Positions 1 to 9,975 of a stretch of DNA of 64,000 nucleotides are shown here, piece after piece. The position numbers and the translations under genes were made by a program. Under the pieces are notes generated by a model that saw only the letters and a program-made list of their open reading frames with translations, did not search any database and had not been told where the DNA came from. The DNA is from Paenibacillus xylanexedens (GTDB lineage Bacteria > Bacillota > Bacilli > Paenibacillales > Paenibacillaceae): positions 186,001 to 250,000 of the forward strand of contig NZ_JAGIKV010000008.1 of NCBI RefSeq assembly GCF_017874615.1, read 5' to 3'. Within the stretch, counting starts at the first letter, position 1. Each line of letters begins with the position of its first letter.

Positions 1-1536
1 CTGACTCGTTTTTAACTTCAATGTCTTGCTGTTCGCCCCTTTTTCGAAACTGTCAATCGTGATTGGTTGCCCATTGATCTCCAGCTTGAAGCCAGTTAAA
101 TTTGCTACATTCGAAAAATCCAGTTCCTCATCGAACGTTACAATAACCTCATCTTCTGTCACAGACACATTACTTACATTGGCGCTTGTGTATTTTGGTG
201 CCCACGCACTGAACGTGAAATACTCGCCATCTTTCAATGCCGCCTTGGCTGTATAATGTGGAATTCCATTTACATCTTTGAGGCTCAATTCATAGCCAGA
301 TGCATCTGTAAAATCTTCACTGTCACTTACCAGTAATTGATAACCTGCTGGAACTGACACTGCCGGGATACCAATCTCCACTTCACCCACGTTATTCGTA
401 TTCTGCACTTTCCAAACTCTTTGTGCATGATATTGTCCCGGTTTATTTATAGGCTGATCATAGGTTAATGGCAGACCGTTATCCGCCCATACCAGATATT
501 GTTGATCCGTCAAAACGCTGGGATTGTTCGCATTTGTACTTGCCAACGTGTTAACACCTACAGCGACTTGTGGCACTCCAGCATTGATGCTTAGGCTTTG
601 TTTTTGATTCAAGCCCTGTGCTTCATCTTTGCCGATTCCTGCAATATTGTGCTTATACTTGGAATCGACAGTCCACACTTCACTTTCGTTAGTTGAAAGA
701 TAAGGACTTGCTCCGTTGTTGAGCGTAATGCCATATTTAATGGCCAGATAAGACTCAATTTTTGAAGCGTCGTTAGCTGTCTGAGCATCGTACAAAATGA
801 TCTCGGCAACATCGGCTACGAGACCACTCCAGTTATAGTTTCTTCCGCTAGTCGCACCAATTACAGGAGTAAAGGTAAACTTATCAAAGTTCATCCTATT
901 TGTGAATTTAGCTCCAGCACCATCTATTCGAGCCGTATGATCGGTATTGCTAACGATATCGAAGTTCACAATCTGAGCTCGACTTCTATCCACTGGATTG
1001 TAGTAGTCAAAGATACTATGCACGCCATTACCTGTAGTAAAATTGTCTCCATATCCGCCCATAATAATGACACCATTAGTTCCTGTAGGCTCAGTCGCTC
1101 CCACAAGTGCTCCGCCGCTCTTAAACACATAAACGGCATAGCCTGATTGGAACGTAATCGGTTTGTCACCTACAAACTTTACTGAGCTATTATAGTGGCC
1201 TCCACCTGCCGGATTATTGAAAGCTACACTAGGATTGAAATTAATTCCTCCCGGATTATAACTCGGTGCTGTCTTCCCAGAAGGAATAACCAGGTCAAAT
1301 CCTACCTCGTTAGCTGATTGGTCCTTCCAATCGGTCAGCAAACCTTCCACCGTATCAGCATCCGAGTCTGCTTTCAGCCATAACACAGGTTCAAGACCCG
1401 TTCCCCCTGGAACAGGGCTGCTAGCTGCGCTTACTCTCTCTGAACCAATTGAAGACATGAATGTGCTTAATAACAACATGCTAACTACGGACACTTTAAA
1501 TCCTTTTTTCCAATTCTTACTGTACAAAAACGACAT
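1..1536 (-). CDS. Secreted surface protein, LamG/DUF8202-like plus SwmB-like domain (C-terminus outside window)
   Basis: The reading frame is open from an ATG at 1536 to the window edge (512 codons seen), so the C-terminus is missing. The start follows a strong GGAGGA site 5 nt upstream. Residues 1-38 form a signal peptide (basic KNWKKGFK, hydrophobic core, cleavage near VSAAS). A 'PVLWLKAD' opening followed by a beta-rich region resembles the LamG-like/DUF8202 modules of bacterial surface proteins. Around residues 450-512, alternating strands ('EVIVTFDEELDF', 'FKLEINGQPITI') resemble a SwmB domain. Related Paenibacillus proteins often end in S-layer-homology domains, but that part cannot be seen here. 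It is monocistronic and convergent with nothing visible. The family assignment comes from motif memory only; the extracellular location is well supported. Confidence 0.75.
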   Translation of the reverse strand, partial: MSFLYSKNWKKGFKVSVVSMLLLSTFMSSIGSERVSAASSPVPGGTGLEPVLWLKADSDADTVEGLLTDWKDQSANEVGFDLVIPSGKTAPSYNPGGINFNPSVAFNNPAGGGHYNSSVKFVGDKPITFQSGYAVYVFKSGGALVGATEPTGTNGVIIMGGYGDNFTTGNGVHSIFDYYNPVDRSRAQIVNFDIVSNTDHTARIDGAGAKFTNRMNFDKFTFTPVIGATSGRNYNWSGLVADVAEIILYDAQTANDASKIESYLAIKYGITLNNGASPYLSTNESEVWTVDSKYKHNIAGIGKDEAQGLNQKQSLSINAGVPQVAVGVNTLASTNANNPSVLTDQQYLVWADNGLPLTYDQPINKPGQYHAQRVWKVQNTNNVGEVEIGIPAVSVPAGYQLLVSDSEDFTDASGYELSLKDVNGIPHYTAKAALKDGEYFTFSAWAPKYTSANVSNVSVTEDEVIVTFDEELDFSNVANLTGFKLEINGQPITIDSFEKGANSKTLKLKTSQ

Positions 1537-1689
1537 ACTTATCCTCCCTCTTTTACATTTCGCGTAATATCGACCCTCATCTTGCTTATTCTACACATCG
1601 CCTCTTACCAAACTCTTACCAAACTCCTCGCTAACAAATACAACAAAAAAACAGCCCTGCAAATGAAGCTGCAAGGCTGTGTATTTCAA

Positions 1690-2826
1690 TCAAATATTTG
1701 AATTTTTCCATTGTTGGTACCATAACTCAACTTCCAGGCCAGGAAGTATACCTGCCTCTTGTTCTAAAGCGATAACCAACTGATTATATTGAGCGACCAC
1801 AGGATCTTTATTGCCTAATCGATCGTAGGTCTTCATTAAGGCCAGTCCTACTTCCTCCAATGATGGTTCGAATTGCTGTACCCGGTAATATAGCGTTAGT
1901 GCTTCCGTATTCTGTCCCAGTTCGATGTAATATTGTGCAAGTTGCATGGCATGATTACGCCATAGTGCATGCAAGCGCTGACGCTCCAGTTCAGCCCATA
2001 CGTAATCGTCCTCACCATAATATTTGCCTTCATATTGATCTGAGGTCTGCCGATGTTCAGCTATTGTAGACGAAGATAATAGAGGCAATCGGTTAAGACG
2101 GCTCTCCCATTCTTCCGCGTCAATCCTGAATTCACCCGTTTCTAATAGATATCCAAACTGTTGATAACGAATGACCATCTTGTCCTCACCCATGAATTCG
2201 TTCATCATGCTGCGTAAGCGATGGATGCCACTGTGCAGATTGGATATACCTCTCCGCTCATCCAACTCTGGCCACAACAGTTCAAGTAGCGTATCCCGCT
2301 TAATCGGTTTGTTCCGATGGTGGAGCAAATAGGCGAATAACTCTCTAATCTTGGATGTTCTGAACTTCATATGTTTTGGCGGCTCATTTGGGTGCACTTG
2401 GACTTGGAGCATCCCCAGACAACGGATCAACATGGATGGCCCTTCTGCTATATTCAGACTTGCTGACACCGTTCGGCGTTGATACATCTTCATCGTTTTT
2501 TCCAAACGGTCACGCGTTACAGGCTTCATAATATAGTCCAGCACTTCAAGCCCATAGGCCGTCAGTGCATGTTCGTTATATGCGGTTGTGAAAATAACTT
2601 CTGTTCCAGGAGAAACCTCATGGATACGTTCGGTCGCCTCGATCCCGTTCATCCCCGGCATTTGAACGTCCATGAAGACGATTTCCGGCAGATGAAGTTT
2701 GATCTGATCTATGGCTTCCTGTGCCGTCAGAAAAGAGCCGATAACTTCGCAATCCTCTCTCTCTTGCAACAGTTTGTTCAACCTGCTCAGAGCGAGATAT
2801 TCATCATCTACCAAAATCACTCTCAT
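1690..2826 (-). CDS. Response regulator with REC and BTAD (SARP-like) domains
   Basis: Residues 1-115 are a CheY-like receiver: the acidic pair DDE near the start, phospho-acceptor D53 in 'VFMDVQMPG', the conserved Thr in 'FTTAYNEHA' and Lys in 'IMKPVTRD'. A winged-helix region (about 140-225, 'RELFAYLLHHRN...LLELLWPELD') is followed by a bacterial transcriptional activator domain of helical repeats (about 240-375). The protein should be a cytoplasmic DNA-binding regulator. I chose ATG 2826 because GAGGAG lies 8 nt upstream; an in-frame GTG at 2832 would be only 2 nt from that site. It is divergent from the hybrid kinase starting at 2979, its likely phosphodonor, with a shared 150-bp control region. 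The target genes are unknown. Confidence 0.85.
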   Translation of the reverse strand: MRVILVDDEYLALSRLNKLLQEREDCEVIGSFLTAQEAIDQIKLHLPEIVFMDVQMPGMNGIEATERIHEVSPGTEVIFTTAYNEHALTAYGLEVLDYIMKPVTRDRLEKTMKMYQRRTVSASLNIAEGPSMLIRCLGMLQVQVHPNEPPKHMKFRTSKIRELFAYLLHHRNKPIKRDTLLELLWPELDERRGISNLHSGIHRLRSMMNEFMGEDKMVIRYQQFGYLLETGEFRIDAEEWESRLNRLPLLSSSTIAEHRQTSDQYEGKYYGEDDYVWAELERQRLHALWRNHAMQLAQYYIELGQNTEALTLYYRVQQFEPSLEEVGLALMKTYDRLGNKDPVVAQYNQLVIALEQEAGILPGLEVELWYQQWKNSNI

Positions 2827-2978
2827 ATGCACAACTCCTCTGGCTCACTGATCACCCTTTAATCTATAATTTTACCATAAATCCTGACGTGGGACCGCTA
2901 TCATTTGGATAAAGAGTTTACGTTCCGATATTCAAAAAAATGTTCTTCATTGGCAGAAAGTGTGCAGGAGTTTGAAGT

Positions 2979-5900
2979 ATGATGTCGAAAGTTAAGTCTG
3001 CCATGACACAACTAACCTATAAAAAGATACCCCGATATATAGTGCTGTCAATTGTATTCCTGACGCTCTTACTTGGATTCCGCTGGATCTGGTCCGAATC
3101 TTTCACTATACCCAAGCATCCTGAACCCAATAAGGGTATTCTTGATCTTCGAGACTGGGATCTTGCCAACGCTTCACCGATATCTCTCGATGGTGAATGG
3201 GAGTTTTTCCCACAAATTTTAATCTCCAATCGCGACACAAGGATATCGAGCCACCCATCGACATGGATTCAAGTTCCTGGAGATTGGCGTAATACGTTAC
3301 CATCATCTTCATCATCATTCGGGTATGGAACATACCGAATTCGTATTCTTCTGAACCCATCGGTCGAAGAAGTCAGTCTCTGGGGCCAGATGATTAAGGC
3401 TTCATCGAGCGTAGAGATGAACGGGACCATTGTTGCCAAATTTGGTCAACTTGCTACACATGCTGAAGCCTATCAACCAGAAAGGACTGCGTTTACAGCC
3501 TCCTATGATCTTAACGGAGCCAATGAAATTGATCTTCTTATACAAACAGCGAATTTTGATGACCCTTACAGCGGCGGAATTATGCGCTCCCTCTATTTTG
3601 GATCTCCAGAAGCGATTGGAAGTGAGCGAGGATTATCCATGGATTTGCAAAAAATTACGATCGCCGTGTTGCTCCTGCACAGTCTGTATGCTTGTGTCAT
3701 GTTTCTGTTTAACCGTAAGCAACGAGCTCTGCTTACGTTTTCTCTGTTAACGCTGACCGTTGCCCTAACGGTTGCATGCGACCATGACAGTCTTCTATTG
3801 AACTGGATTCCGCTCAACTTCTCTTGGATGGTCAAGATCACAGCGTTGTCCTATTCCTTGTTCTCTTTCTTTCTTCTACAGATGGCGAGAAGTTTCTATC
3901 ATAGTCAGCAAGGGCGCAGACTTTTCCGCACCTATGCCAGTGTGCTTGGTATCTACTCTGTATTTTTGCTGATTGCACCAGTAACAATGATCTATCACGT
4001 AATTGAGACCGGGTTCCCTGAGTTCCTTTATCTGTTTGCCATCAGCTGGTCTGTGTACCTGTTCTTCAGAATGGCCACTGAGAAACGAAGTGACGCAAGC
4101 TTTTTGCTCTTTGCGGCTACCAGTAGCTTATCAAGTGCGCTGTGGGGAGTCGTGAACTCTCATAATGAGATTACCAACGTGTATTATCCGATTGATGTCA
4201 TCGCGGCCATATTCTGCTTCTCCACCTATTGGTTCAAGAAATACTTCCGCAATTCAGGTGAGATTGAGAAGTTATACGAACAGCTCAAAGAAGAGGATCG
4301 GCAGAAGGATCAGTTTCTTGTGAATACGGCTCATGAATTGCGTACACCGCTGCACGGGATCATCAATATCGCCGAGAGCATCGCGGTCCGTGAACGGCGT
4401 AAATCAGGTGGGCAGCAGGCAGAAGACATGAAACTGTTAGTTACCATCGGCCGACGCATGTCCCAACTGGTTGATGACCTCCTGGATGTCATTCGTTTGA
4501 AGGAAAAACGTATTACGCTTCAGAAGAAACCTTTATCTCTTGCCTCTGTCATTCCAGGCGTGATCGGTATGTTCCGATTCATGGCGGAGGGCAAGCCCAT
4601 CCATATGCAGGTGGATATTCCAGAATCACTGCCGTTGATTCAAGCCGATGAGAGAAGACTTGTTCAGGTGCTCTACAACCTGTTGCATAATGCGCTCAAA
4701 TTTACCGATGAGGGTACCATTACCGTGTCCGTTCGCGAACATGGAGAGTACGTCTTGATTCAAGTTTCAGATACAGGTGTTGGTATGAGTGAGGAGATAC
4801 AACAGCGAATATTCGAGGCGTATGAACAAGGGACCCCAGAGGCCCGTTTGAGCGGAGGAATCGGCCTTGGTCTCAATATCAGCAGGCAGCTCACCGAACT
4901 CCATGGCGGCCAACTCACCGTGCAATCCGTACCTGGGCAAGGATCGACCTTCCAGATCTCGCTTCCACGGGAAGATACCGCATCGCTATCGGACCAGACT
5001 GAGCAGCGATGGGACGCTCACAGCTTCGATGAAGTTGCGATTGCAGAACCGCAGCAGCAGACCGTCTCTCAAGATAAGACTGCCGCAAGAATTCTTGCCG
5101 TCGATGATGATCCTGTAAACCTGCGAGTACTGATCTCCATGCTTGCGAATGAACCATATCATATTCAACCCGCGGCCTCGGCGCTTGAGGCACTCGAGTT
5201 ACTGGATAAAGAGCTGTGGGACTTACTGATTGCCGATGTCATGATGCCTCATATGTCCGGTTATGAACTGACCGAGAATGTACGCAAGCGTTATTCGGTA
5301 TCCGAGCTTCCCATCCTGTTGCTGACGGCCCGTAACGAGCCAGCGGATGTATACGCCGGATTCATGGCCGGTGCTACGGACTATGTCACCAAGCCCGTGG
5401 ATGCCGTTGAATTAAGGCATCGCATCGGGTCTCTGATCGTACTGAAACAATCCATTGATGAGCGACTGCGCATGGAGGCTGCTTATTTACAAGCACAGAT
5501 TCAGCCCCATTTTCTTTTTAATACGCTCAATTCAATCATGGTTCTTAGTGAGATGGACACGGAGCGAATGCAGAAACTGGGCGATGCTTTTATCGAGTAT
5601 CTTCAGACCAGCTTTCATTTTGTCAATTCGGAGAAAATGGTTGAGGTCACTCATGAGTTGGATCTCTCCCGCGCCTATCTCTACATTGAGAAAGAACGAT
5701 TCATGAATCGGTTGAACGTCATCTGGGATATTCCCGATGATCTTGATCTATCCCTGCCGCCACTCACCATTCAACCGCTCATTGAGAATGCTGTTCGACA
5801 TGGTATTCTCAGCAAAGTTGAGGGTGGAACCGTGCATATCCGAATCATCAACCAAACAGCGTCCACTTTGATTGAGATCGAGGATGACGGTGTGGGGATG

Positions 5901-6092
5901 CAGCCTGAGCAGATCGAACGGGCACTAGCATGGCCCAAGAAAGGTCCCGGCGGAACTGGAGGCATTGGATTAACCAATACACATCGACGGTTGACCCAGA
6001 TGTACGGACAAGGTTTGACCATCGTCAGCTCGCCGGGCCAAGGTACGAAAGTTTCCTTTGTCATCCCTTTCGACCGCAGCACAAGAGCCTGA
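2979..6092 (+). CDS. 7TMR-DISM hybrid sensor histidine kinase with internal receiver and second LytS-like kinase module
   Basis: 1037 residues. After an N-terminal membrane anchor comes an extracellular jelly-roll region (about 60-215, 7TMR-DISMED2-like), then a seven-helix membrane block (about 220-400). The first kinase core has the H-box 'TAHELRTPLHG' (H452), an N-box near 565, 'DTGVGM' near 600 and 'GGIGLGLNIS' near 627. A receiver follows ('ILAVDDD' near 705, acceptor Asp near 753 in 'LLIADVMMP'). The protein ends in a second, differently built kinase of the LytS/YehU type ('QPHFLFNTLNS' near 843, ATPase region 925-1033). A signal could therefore pass from the sensor to the internal receiver to the second kinase and on to the REC-BTAD protein divergently encoded upstream. 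AGGAG precedes a double ATG; 2982 is an equally good start. Confidence 0.9.
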   Translation: MMSKVKSAMTQLTYKKIPRYIVLSIVFLTLLLGFRWIWSESFTIPKHPEPNKGILDLRDWDLANASPISLDGEWEFFPQILISNRDTRISSHPSTWIQVPGDWRNTLPSSSSSFGYGTYRIRILLNPSVEEVSLWGQMIKASSSVEMNGTIVAKFGQLATHAEAYQPERTAFTASYDLNGANEIDLLIQTANFDDPYSGGIMRSLYFGSPEAIGSERGLSMDLQKITIAVLLLHSLYACVMFLFNRKQRALLTFSLLTLTVALTVACDHDSLLLNWIPLNFSWMVKITALSYSLFSFFLLQMARSFYHSQQGRRLFRTYASVLGIYSVFLLIAPVTMIYHVIETGFPEFLYLFAISWSVYLFFRMATEKRSDASFLLFAATSSLSSALWGVVNSHNEITNVYYPIDVIAAIFCFSTYWFKKYFRNSGEIEKLYEQLKEEDRQKDQFLVNTAHELRTPLHGIINIAESIAVRERRKSGGQQAEDMKLLVTIGRRMSQLVDDLLDVIRLKEKRITLQKKPLSLASVIPGVIGMFRFMAEGKPIHMQVDIPESLPLIQADERRLVQVLYNLLHNALKFTDEGTITVSVREHGEYVLIQVSDTGVGMSEEIQQRIFEAYEQGTPEARLSGGIGLGLNISRQLTELHGGQLTVQSVPGQGSTFQISLPREDTASLSDQTEQRWDAHSFDEVAIAEPQQQTVSQDKTAARILAVDDDPVNLRVLISMLANEPYHIQPAASALEALELLDKELWDLLIADVMMPHMSGYELTENVRKRYSVSELPILLLTARNEPADVYAGFMAGATDYVTKPVDAVELRHRIGSLIVLKQSIDERLRMEAAYLQAQIQPHFLFNTLNSIMVLSEMDTERMQKLGDAFIEYLQTSFHFVNSEKMVEVTHELDLSRAYLYIEKERFMNRLNVIWDIPDDLDLSLPPLTIQPLIENAVRHGILSKVEGGTVHIRIINQTASTLIEIEDDGVGMQPEQIERALAWPKKGPGGTGGIGLTNTHRRLTQMYGQGLTIVSSPGQGTKVSFVIPFDRSTRA

Positions 6093-6242
6093 GCGATAAG
6101 ATCGTTCTATGACTCTACAACGGCATACTGTATAATCCATATCCGTTTGCTTTGTGTAAGGTCTACGGGGAAAGCGAGGATAGCGGACATGTTCAAGTTC
6201 AATTCCACGCTCAAGTTCAGGTTCTGATGTACCAAATAAACC

Positions 6243-6287
6243 AAAAGAGAGCTAAGCACGGGTTTCGTCCCGGCTTAGCTCTCTTTT
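6243..6287. terminator. Bidirectional intrinsic terminator
   Basis: A 15-nt arm beginning AAAAGAGAGCTAAGC (6243-6257) is perfectly complementary to 6273-6287, with an inner CGGG/CCCG pair. A- and T-runs at the outer edges allow termination in both directions, for the hybrid kinase (+) and malate:quinone oxidoreductase (-). Confidence 0.9.
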
Positions 6288-6325
6288 CTATGACTTCATT
6301 ATGATCTAACACGATAAGCTAAACG

Positions 6326-7831
6326 TTATACGTGCATGACATGTTTTTCATCCGATAACCCCAGCGCCTTGGCTGTTGAAGAATGAACCTCTTTGAGGAG
6401 ATCCAGATTCTCCACAAGGGATATGCCGTAGGAAGGAATCATTTCCTTGATCTTTGGCTCCCATGCCTCCATATGCTGCGGGAAACACCGCTGAAGAATC
6501 TCAAGCATGACCTGAACTGCCGTGGATGCACCCGGTGATGCACCTAGCAGAGCCGCAATCGTTCCATCTGCAGACGTGACCACTTCCGTACCAAATTGGA
6601 GCGTACCCTTGCCACCCTGGACGGTATCCTTGATCACCTGCACACGCTGCCCCGCCAGAACCATATCCCAATCCTCGCTCTTGGCACCCGGAACAAAGTC
6701 ACGCAATTCTGCCATACGTTGTTCTTTGGATAACATTAGTTGTTGGATCAGATATTTGGTCAAAGAGATTTCTTTGACACCTGCTGCGAGCATCGTAAGC
6801 AGATTGTGCATCTTAACAGACGTGATTAAGTCGGCATTGGAACCCGTCTTCAGGAACTTCGGCGAGAACCCGGCAAACGGCCCGAATAACAGCGACTTTT
6901 TATTGTCGATAAATCGAGTATCCAGATGCGGAACCGACATCGGCGGAGCTCCTACCGAAGCCTTGCCGTATACTTTGGCATGATGCTGTTCCACGACTTT
7001 TTGATTTTTGCACACCATAAAGATCCCACTGACCGGGAATCCACCGATATGTTTACCTTCCGGAATGCCCGTCTTCTGGAGCAAATGCAGACTTCCGCCG
7101 CCCGCGCCGATGAAGACGAATTTTGCCTTATGGCGTTCGACTGCACCACTCTTCAGGTTTTTCACGGATAATTCCCATTGTCCATCGCTGGTGCGTTTCA
7201 TATTCTTCACGCTATGTTGGTAGTGGACGCCCACTTGTTGTTCCTTCAAATGTTTGATCAGCATACGCGTTAAAGCACCAAAGTTAACGTCCGTACCGGA
7301 GTCAATTTTGGTCGCTGCAACAGGTTCATTACTGGTACGATCTTTCATCATCAGCGGCATCCATTTCGCCAGCTCTTTCTTGTCATCCGAGAATTCCATG
7401 CCTGCGAACAACGGGTGATTCGACAAGGAGTCATAACGTCTTTTCAAAAACTGGACATTGCTCTCTCCGTGTACATAACTCAAATGAGGTATCGGCATAA
7501 TGAAGTCCCGCGGATTACGAATCAGACGGCTATTGACGAGATAGGACCAAAATTGCTTTGAGATCTGAAATTGTTCATTCACTTTAATCGCTTTGCTAAT
7601 ATCTACGGTTCCGTCTGGTCGTTCAACGGTATAGTTAAGTTCGCACAATGCAGCATGCCCTGTTCCGGCATTATTCCATTCGTTGGAGCTTTCCTCTCCT
7701 GCAGTGGCTAGCTTTTCGAAAACCTTAATATTCCAGTCTGGTGCCAATTCTTTTAGCAAAGTTCCCAAAGTTGCACTCATAATTCCGGCACCAATCAAGA
7801 TAACATCTGTACTCGTTTGTCCCTGGCTCAT
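6326..7831 (-). CDS. mqo: Malate:quinone oxidoreductase
   Basis: 501 residues, the normal size for Mqo. This peripheral membrane FAD enzyme oxidises L-malate to oxaloacetate and reduces quinone, replacing or supplementing NAD-malate dehydrogenase. The N-terminus carries the dinucleotide-binding motif '[16 protein letters not shown]' (about 11-26) and the family signature '[16 protein letters not shown]' (about 52-67). Further family blocks include '[11 protein letters not shown]', '[12 protein letters not shown]' and '[11 protein letters not shown]'. The ATG follows AAGGA about 10 nt upstream. It is monocistronic, ends at the shared terminator at 6243-6287, and has a cre-like CcpA site 37 bp upstream of the start, suggesting carbon catabolite control. 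Confidence 0.95.
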   Translation of the reverse strand: MSQGQTSTDVILIGAGIMSATLGTLLKELAPDWNIKVFEKLATAGEESSNEWNNAGTGHAALCELNYTVERPDGTVDISKAIKVNEQFQISKQFWSYLVNSRLIRNPRDFIMPIPHLSYVHGESNVQFLKRRYDSLSNHPLFAGMEFSDDKKELAKWMPLMMKDRTSNEPVAATKIDSGTDVNFGALTRMLIKHLKEQQVGVHYQHSVKNMKRTSDGQWELSVKNLKSGAVERHKAKFVFIGAGGGSLHLLQKTGIPEGKHIGGFPVSGIFMVCKNQKVVEQHHAKVYGKASVGAPPMSVPHLDTRFIDNKKSLLFGPFAGFSPKFLKTGSNADLITSVKMHNLLTMLAAGVKEISLTKYLIQQLMLSKEQRMAELRDFVPGAKSEDWDMVLAGQRVQVIKDTVQGGKGTLQFGTEVVTSADGTIAALLGASPGASTAVQVMLEILQRCFPQHMEAWEPKIKEMIPSYGISLVENLDLLKEVHSSTAKALGLSDEKHVMHV

Positions 7832-7867
7832 GTCTACCGTCCTTATATCCTATATTTGCCAAAAGGA

Positions 7868-7881
7868 TGTAAGCGTTATCG
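7868..7881. promoter_or_regulatory. Candidate CcpA cre site upstream of mqo
   Basis: TGTAAGCGTTATCG matches the Bacillales cre consensus TGWAANCGNTNWCA at every position except the last. It lies 37 bp upstream of the mqo start, where a bound CcpA would block transcription. The rest of the 7832-8128 spacer shows no credible gene. Confidence 0.55.
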
Positions 7882-8128
7882 ATTTGGCATTTGCAGCAAG
7901 CCCATTCTTGAACGGGATCGCACCTTCTCTGAATGATTATAACCTTGATCTAGTGTATCAATAATATAGAGCAATTTAAATATGCAATTTCAAGATATTT
8001 GCTATTCCATCAGTATACGCTAGTTTACATCGGAACGTTAGCCCGGTTATAGGCCTGAAAGATATATTTGTTCAAAACAAAGAAAGGAACCCGGTTTTAG
8101 GGGGACTTGGGTGATCAAATGGATGCAC

Positions 8129-8164
8129 TAAAAGCCGCTCTCGAATCTCTTCGTAAGGCGGCTT
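8129..8164 (-). terminator. Terminator of the Zur-linked ABC transporter operon
   Basis: On the minus strand an AAGCCGC...GCGGCTT hairpin (arms 8132-8138 and 8158-8164, inner CGAA/TTCG) is followed by a short T-run, about 45 bp after the last transporter gene. Confidence 0.7.
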
Positions 8165-8209
8165 CATATATAAATTAACGATTACCACCCCCGGCGTCTC
8201 CGGGAGTAC

Positions 8210-9178
8210 TCAGAAGATCGAAATTAATTCTTTCGTATACGGATGGCGTTCTTCAGCGAACAACGCTTCTGCGCCAAAGCGGTCAACGATCTGACCTTCC
8301 CGCATAACGATGATGCGCTGGCTCATGCGATGTACTGCAGCCAGATCATGCGAGATGAACACGTATGAAAGACCAAGCGATGTGCGGAGATCGGTGAGCA
8401 ACTGCAAAACTGCTCCTTGCGAGATCACGTCCAGGCTGGCTGTCGGTTCATCCAGAACAACAACGTCCGGTTCAATGCCAATAGCACGTGCGATCGTGAC
8501 CCGCTGGCGCTGTCCACCACTTAGCTCATGGGGGTATCGTCCAGCCAAATCGCTCGGAAGCTCTACCGCTTCAAGTAGCTTTTGGACGTAAGCATCCTTC
8601 GATGTGTAGGTAAAGTGGGACAGCTCGGCGTTCCGTCCAAGTTGTTCGTACGGATCGATTAGTGAATCGGCAATCTTTAGCTTCGGGTTTAGTGCTGCCA
8701 TTGGATTCTGGAAAACAATCTGAATCTTCCGGCGATGTTGCCGCAACCGTCGGCCGCTCAGCCGCGCAATATCCTGTCCACCCAGTGTAATCGAGCCTGC
8801 ATCTGCATCTTCGATCCTCAACAGACAGCGTGCGAGTGTACTCTTGCCACAGCCGCTCTCGCCAACCAGGCCAAGGCATTCGCCGTGGTTCAGAGTGAAG
8901 GAAATATCATTCACAGCCGGTCGGTCTGCACCTGCATACGTTCGGCTGAGATGTTCCACGTGAAGCACAGGGTCGCCGGAGATGCTGAGCGGTGAAGCAG
9001 TCTCTGCTACAGCGGTATCTATATCCGCATCTGTAACTACATCATCTGTATCTGTAGTATTTATGACTGCATTGTCTGTGTCTTCATGGTTTAAGTCTCT
9101 AGCAAAATCGTGGCTTCGCACACCAGATTCTTCGGACTGCACGAGTCCACGGCGTTCATCATCTGCGGTTGTCTTCAT
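8210..9178 (-). CDS. Oligopeptide/nickel-type ABC transporter ATP-binding protein (second ATPase)
   Basis: The 322-residue cytoplasmic ATPase has Walker A 'GESGCGKST', signature 'LSGGQRQRVTIARA', Walker B 'VVVLDEPTASLD' and the H-loop 'VFISHDLAAV'. It corresponds to NikE/OppF/CntF-type subunits. The first 70 or so residues form an acidic, Asp/Thr-rich extension (for example 'NTTDTDDVVTDADIDTAV') encoded by quasi-repetitive DNA. The family does not normally carry this, and it may be disordered. Its ATG overlaps the stop of the preceding ATPase gene (ATGA), so translation is coupled. It is the last gene of the five-gene importer operon. Confidence 0.88.
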   Translation of the reverse strand: MKTTADDERRGLVQSEESGVRSHDFARDLNHEDTDNAVINTTDTDDVVTDADIDTAVAETASPLSISGDPVLHVEHLSRTYAGADRPAVNDISFTLNHGECLGLVGESGCGKSTLARCLLRIEDADAGSITLGGQDIARLSGRRLRQHRRKIQIVFQNPMAALNPKLKIADSLIDPYEQLGRNAELSHFTYTSKDAYVQKLLEAVELPSDLAGRYPHELSGGQRQRVTIARAIGIEPDVVVLDEPTASLDVISQGAVLQLLTDLRTSLGLSYVFISHDLAAVHRMSQRIIVMREGQIVDRFGAEALFAEERHPYTKELISIF

Positions 9179-9975
9179 TCGGTTCCTGCCTCCTTCAAGC
9201 CCGACTTCAGTGAGCGACTCAGAACGGGAGCCGCATCAATCAGCTGGCGCGTATATTCATGTTGGGGATGATCAAGAATGCGATGTTTCCCGCCAGATTC
9301 GACGATCTGCCCTTCCTTCATCACAGCCAAGCGGTTGGCATAGCGACGTACATGGCGCCAATCATGCGTGATAAACAAAATGGCACATCCCGTCTCCGCT
9401 TGTTTGCGTGCCAGCAGTTCCAACACGCGATGCCCAGACACACTGTCCAGTGCCGTTGTCGCTTCGTCAGCGATCAGCAGACGAGGTGAGAGCATCAGCG
9501 AGGTGGCAATAGAGGCCCGCTGAAGCTGTCCACCGCTCAACTGGAACGGGTAGCGGCGCAGCAATTCAGCGCCAAGGCCAACCGATTCCAGCGCTTCCTC
9601 CGCTCGTTTCTTGCGGATAGCAGAAGACTTTTCCCCATGTACCTTCTGGTATTCATCAAAGTGCCCACCAATACTACGAAAGGGTGTAAATGCTCCCTGA
9701 TAGTCTTGAAAAATATACGAGATTCGGCTTCCCCGCAGGGCACGCATCTCCTTCGGCTTCCGTTCGAGCAGGTTGCTACCTTCGAACATGACTCGCCCCG
9801 ACGCATGCAGGTTGGGCGGCAGCAGACGACCAATCGCTTGCGAGAGCAAGCTTTTGCCACTACCACTCTGTCCAACCAATGCAATGAACTCGCCTTCGCG
9901 AACAGCCAGAGAGACTTGATCTACAATCGTACGATCCCGACTGGAGATACTCAGTTCCTCAATGGAGAGAATCAT
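9175..9975 (-). CDS. Oligopeptide/nickel-type ABC transporter ATP-binding protein (first ATPase)
   Basis: 266 residues with Walker A 'GQSGSGKSLLSQA', signature 'LSGGQLQRASIA', Walker B 'LLIADEATTALD' and H-loop 'LFITHDWRHV'. It matches NikD/OppD/CntD-type ATPases, which pair with a second ATPase to drive uptake. It overlaps both neighbours by 4 nt, so the operon is tightly coupled. The C-terminal tail ('HPQHEYTRQLIDAAP') is the usual oligopeptide-transporter ending, but it lacks the long Cys-containing extension of iron-sulphur-type OppD proteins. Confidence 0.88.
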   Translation of the reverse strand: MILSIEELSISSRDRTIVDQVSLAVREGEFIALVGQSGSGKSLLSQAIGRLLPPNLHASGRVMFEGSNLLERKPKEMRALRGSRISYIFQDYQGAFTPFRSIGGHFDEYQKVHGEKSSAIRKKRAEEALESVGLGAELLRRYPFQLSGGQLQRASIATSLMLSPRLLIADEATTALDSVSGHRVLELLARKQAETGCAILFITHDWRHVRRYANRLAVMKEGQIVESGGKHRILDHPQHEYTRQLIDAAPVLSRSLKSGLKEAGTE

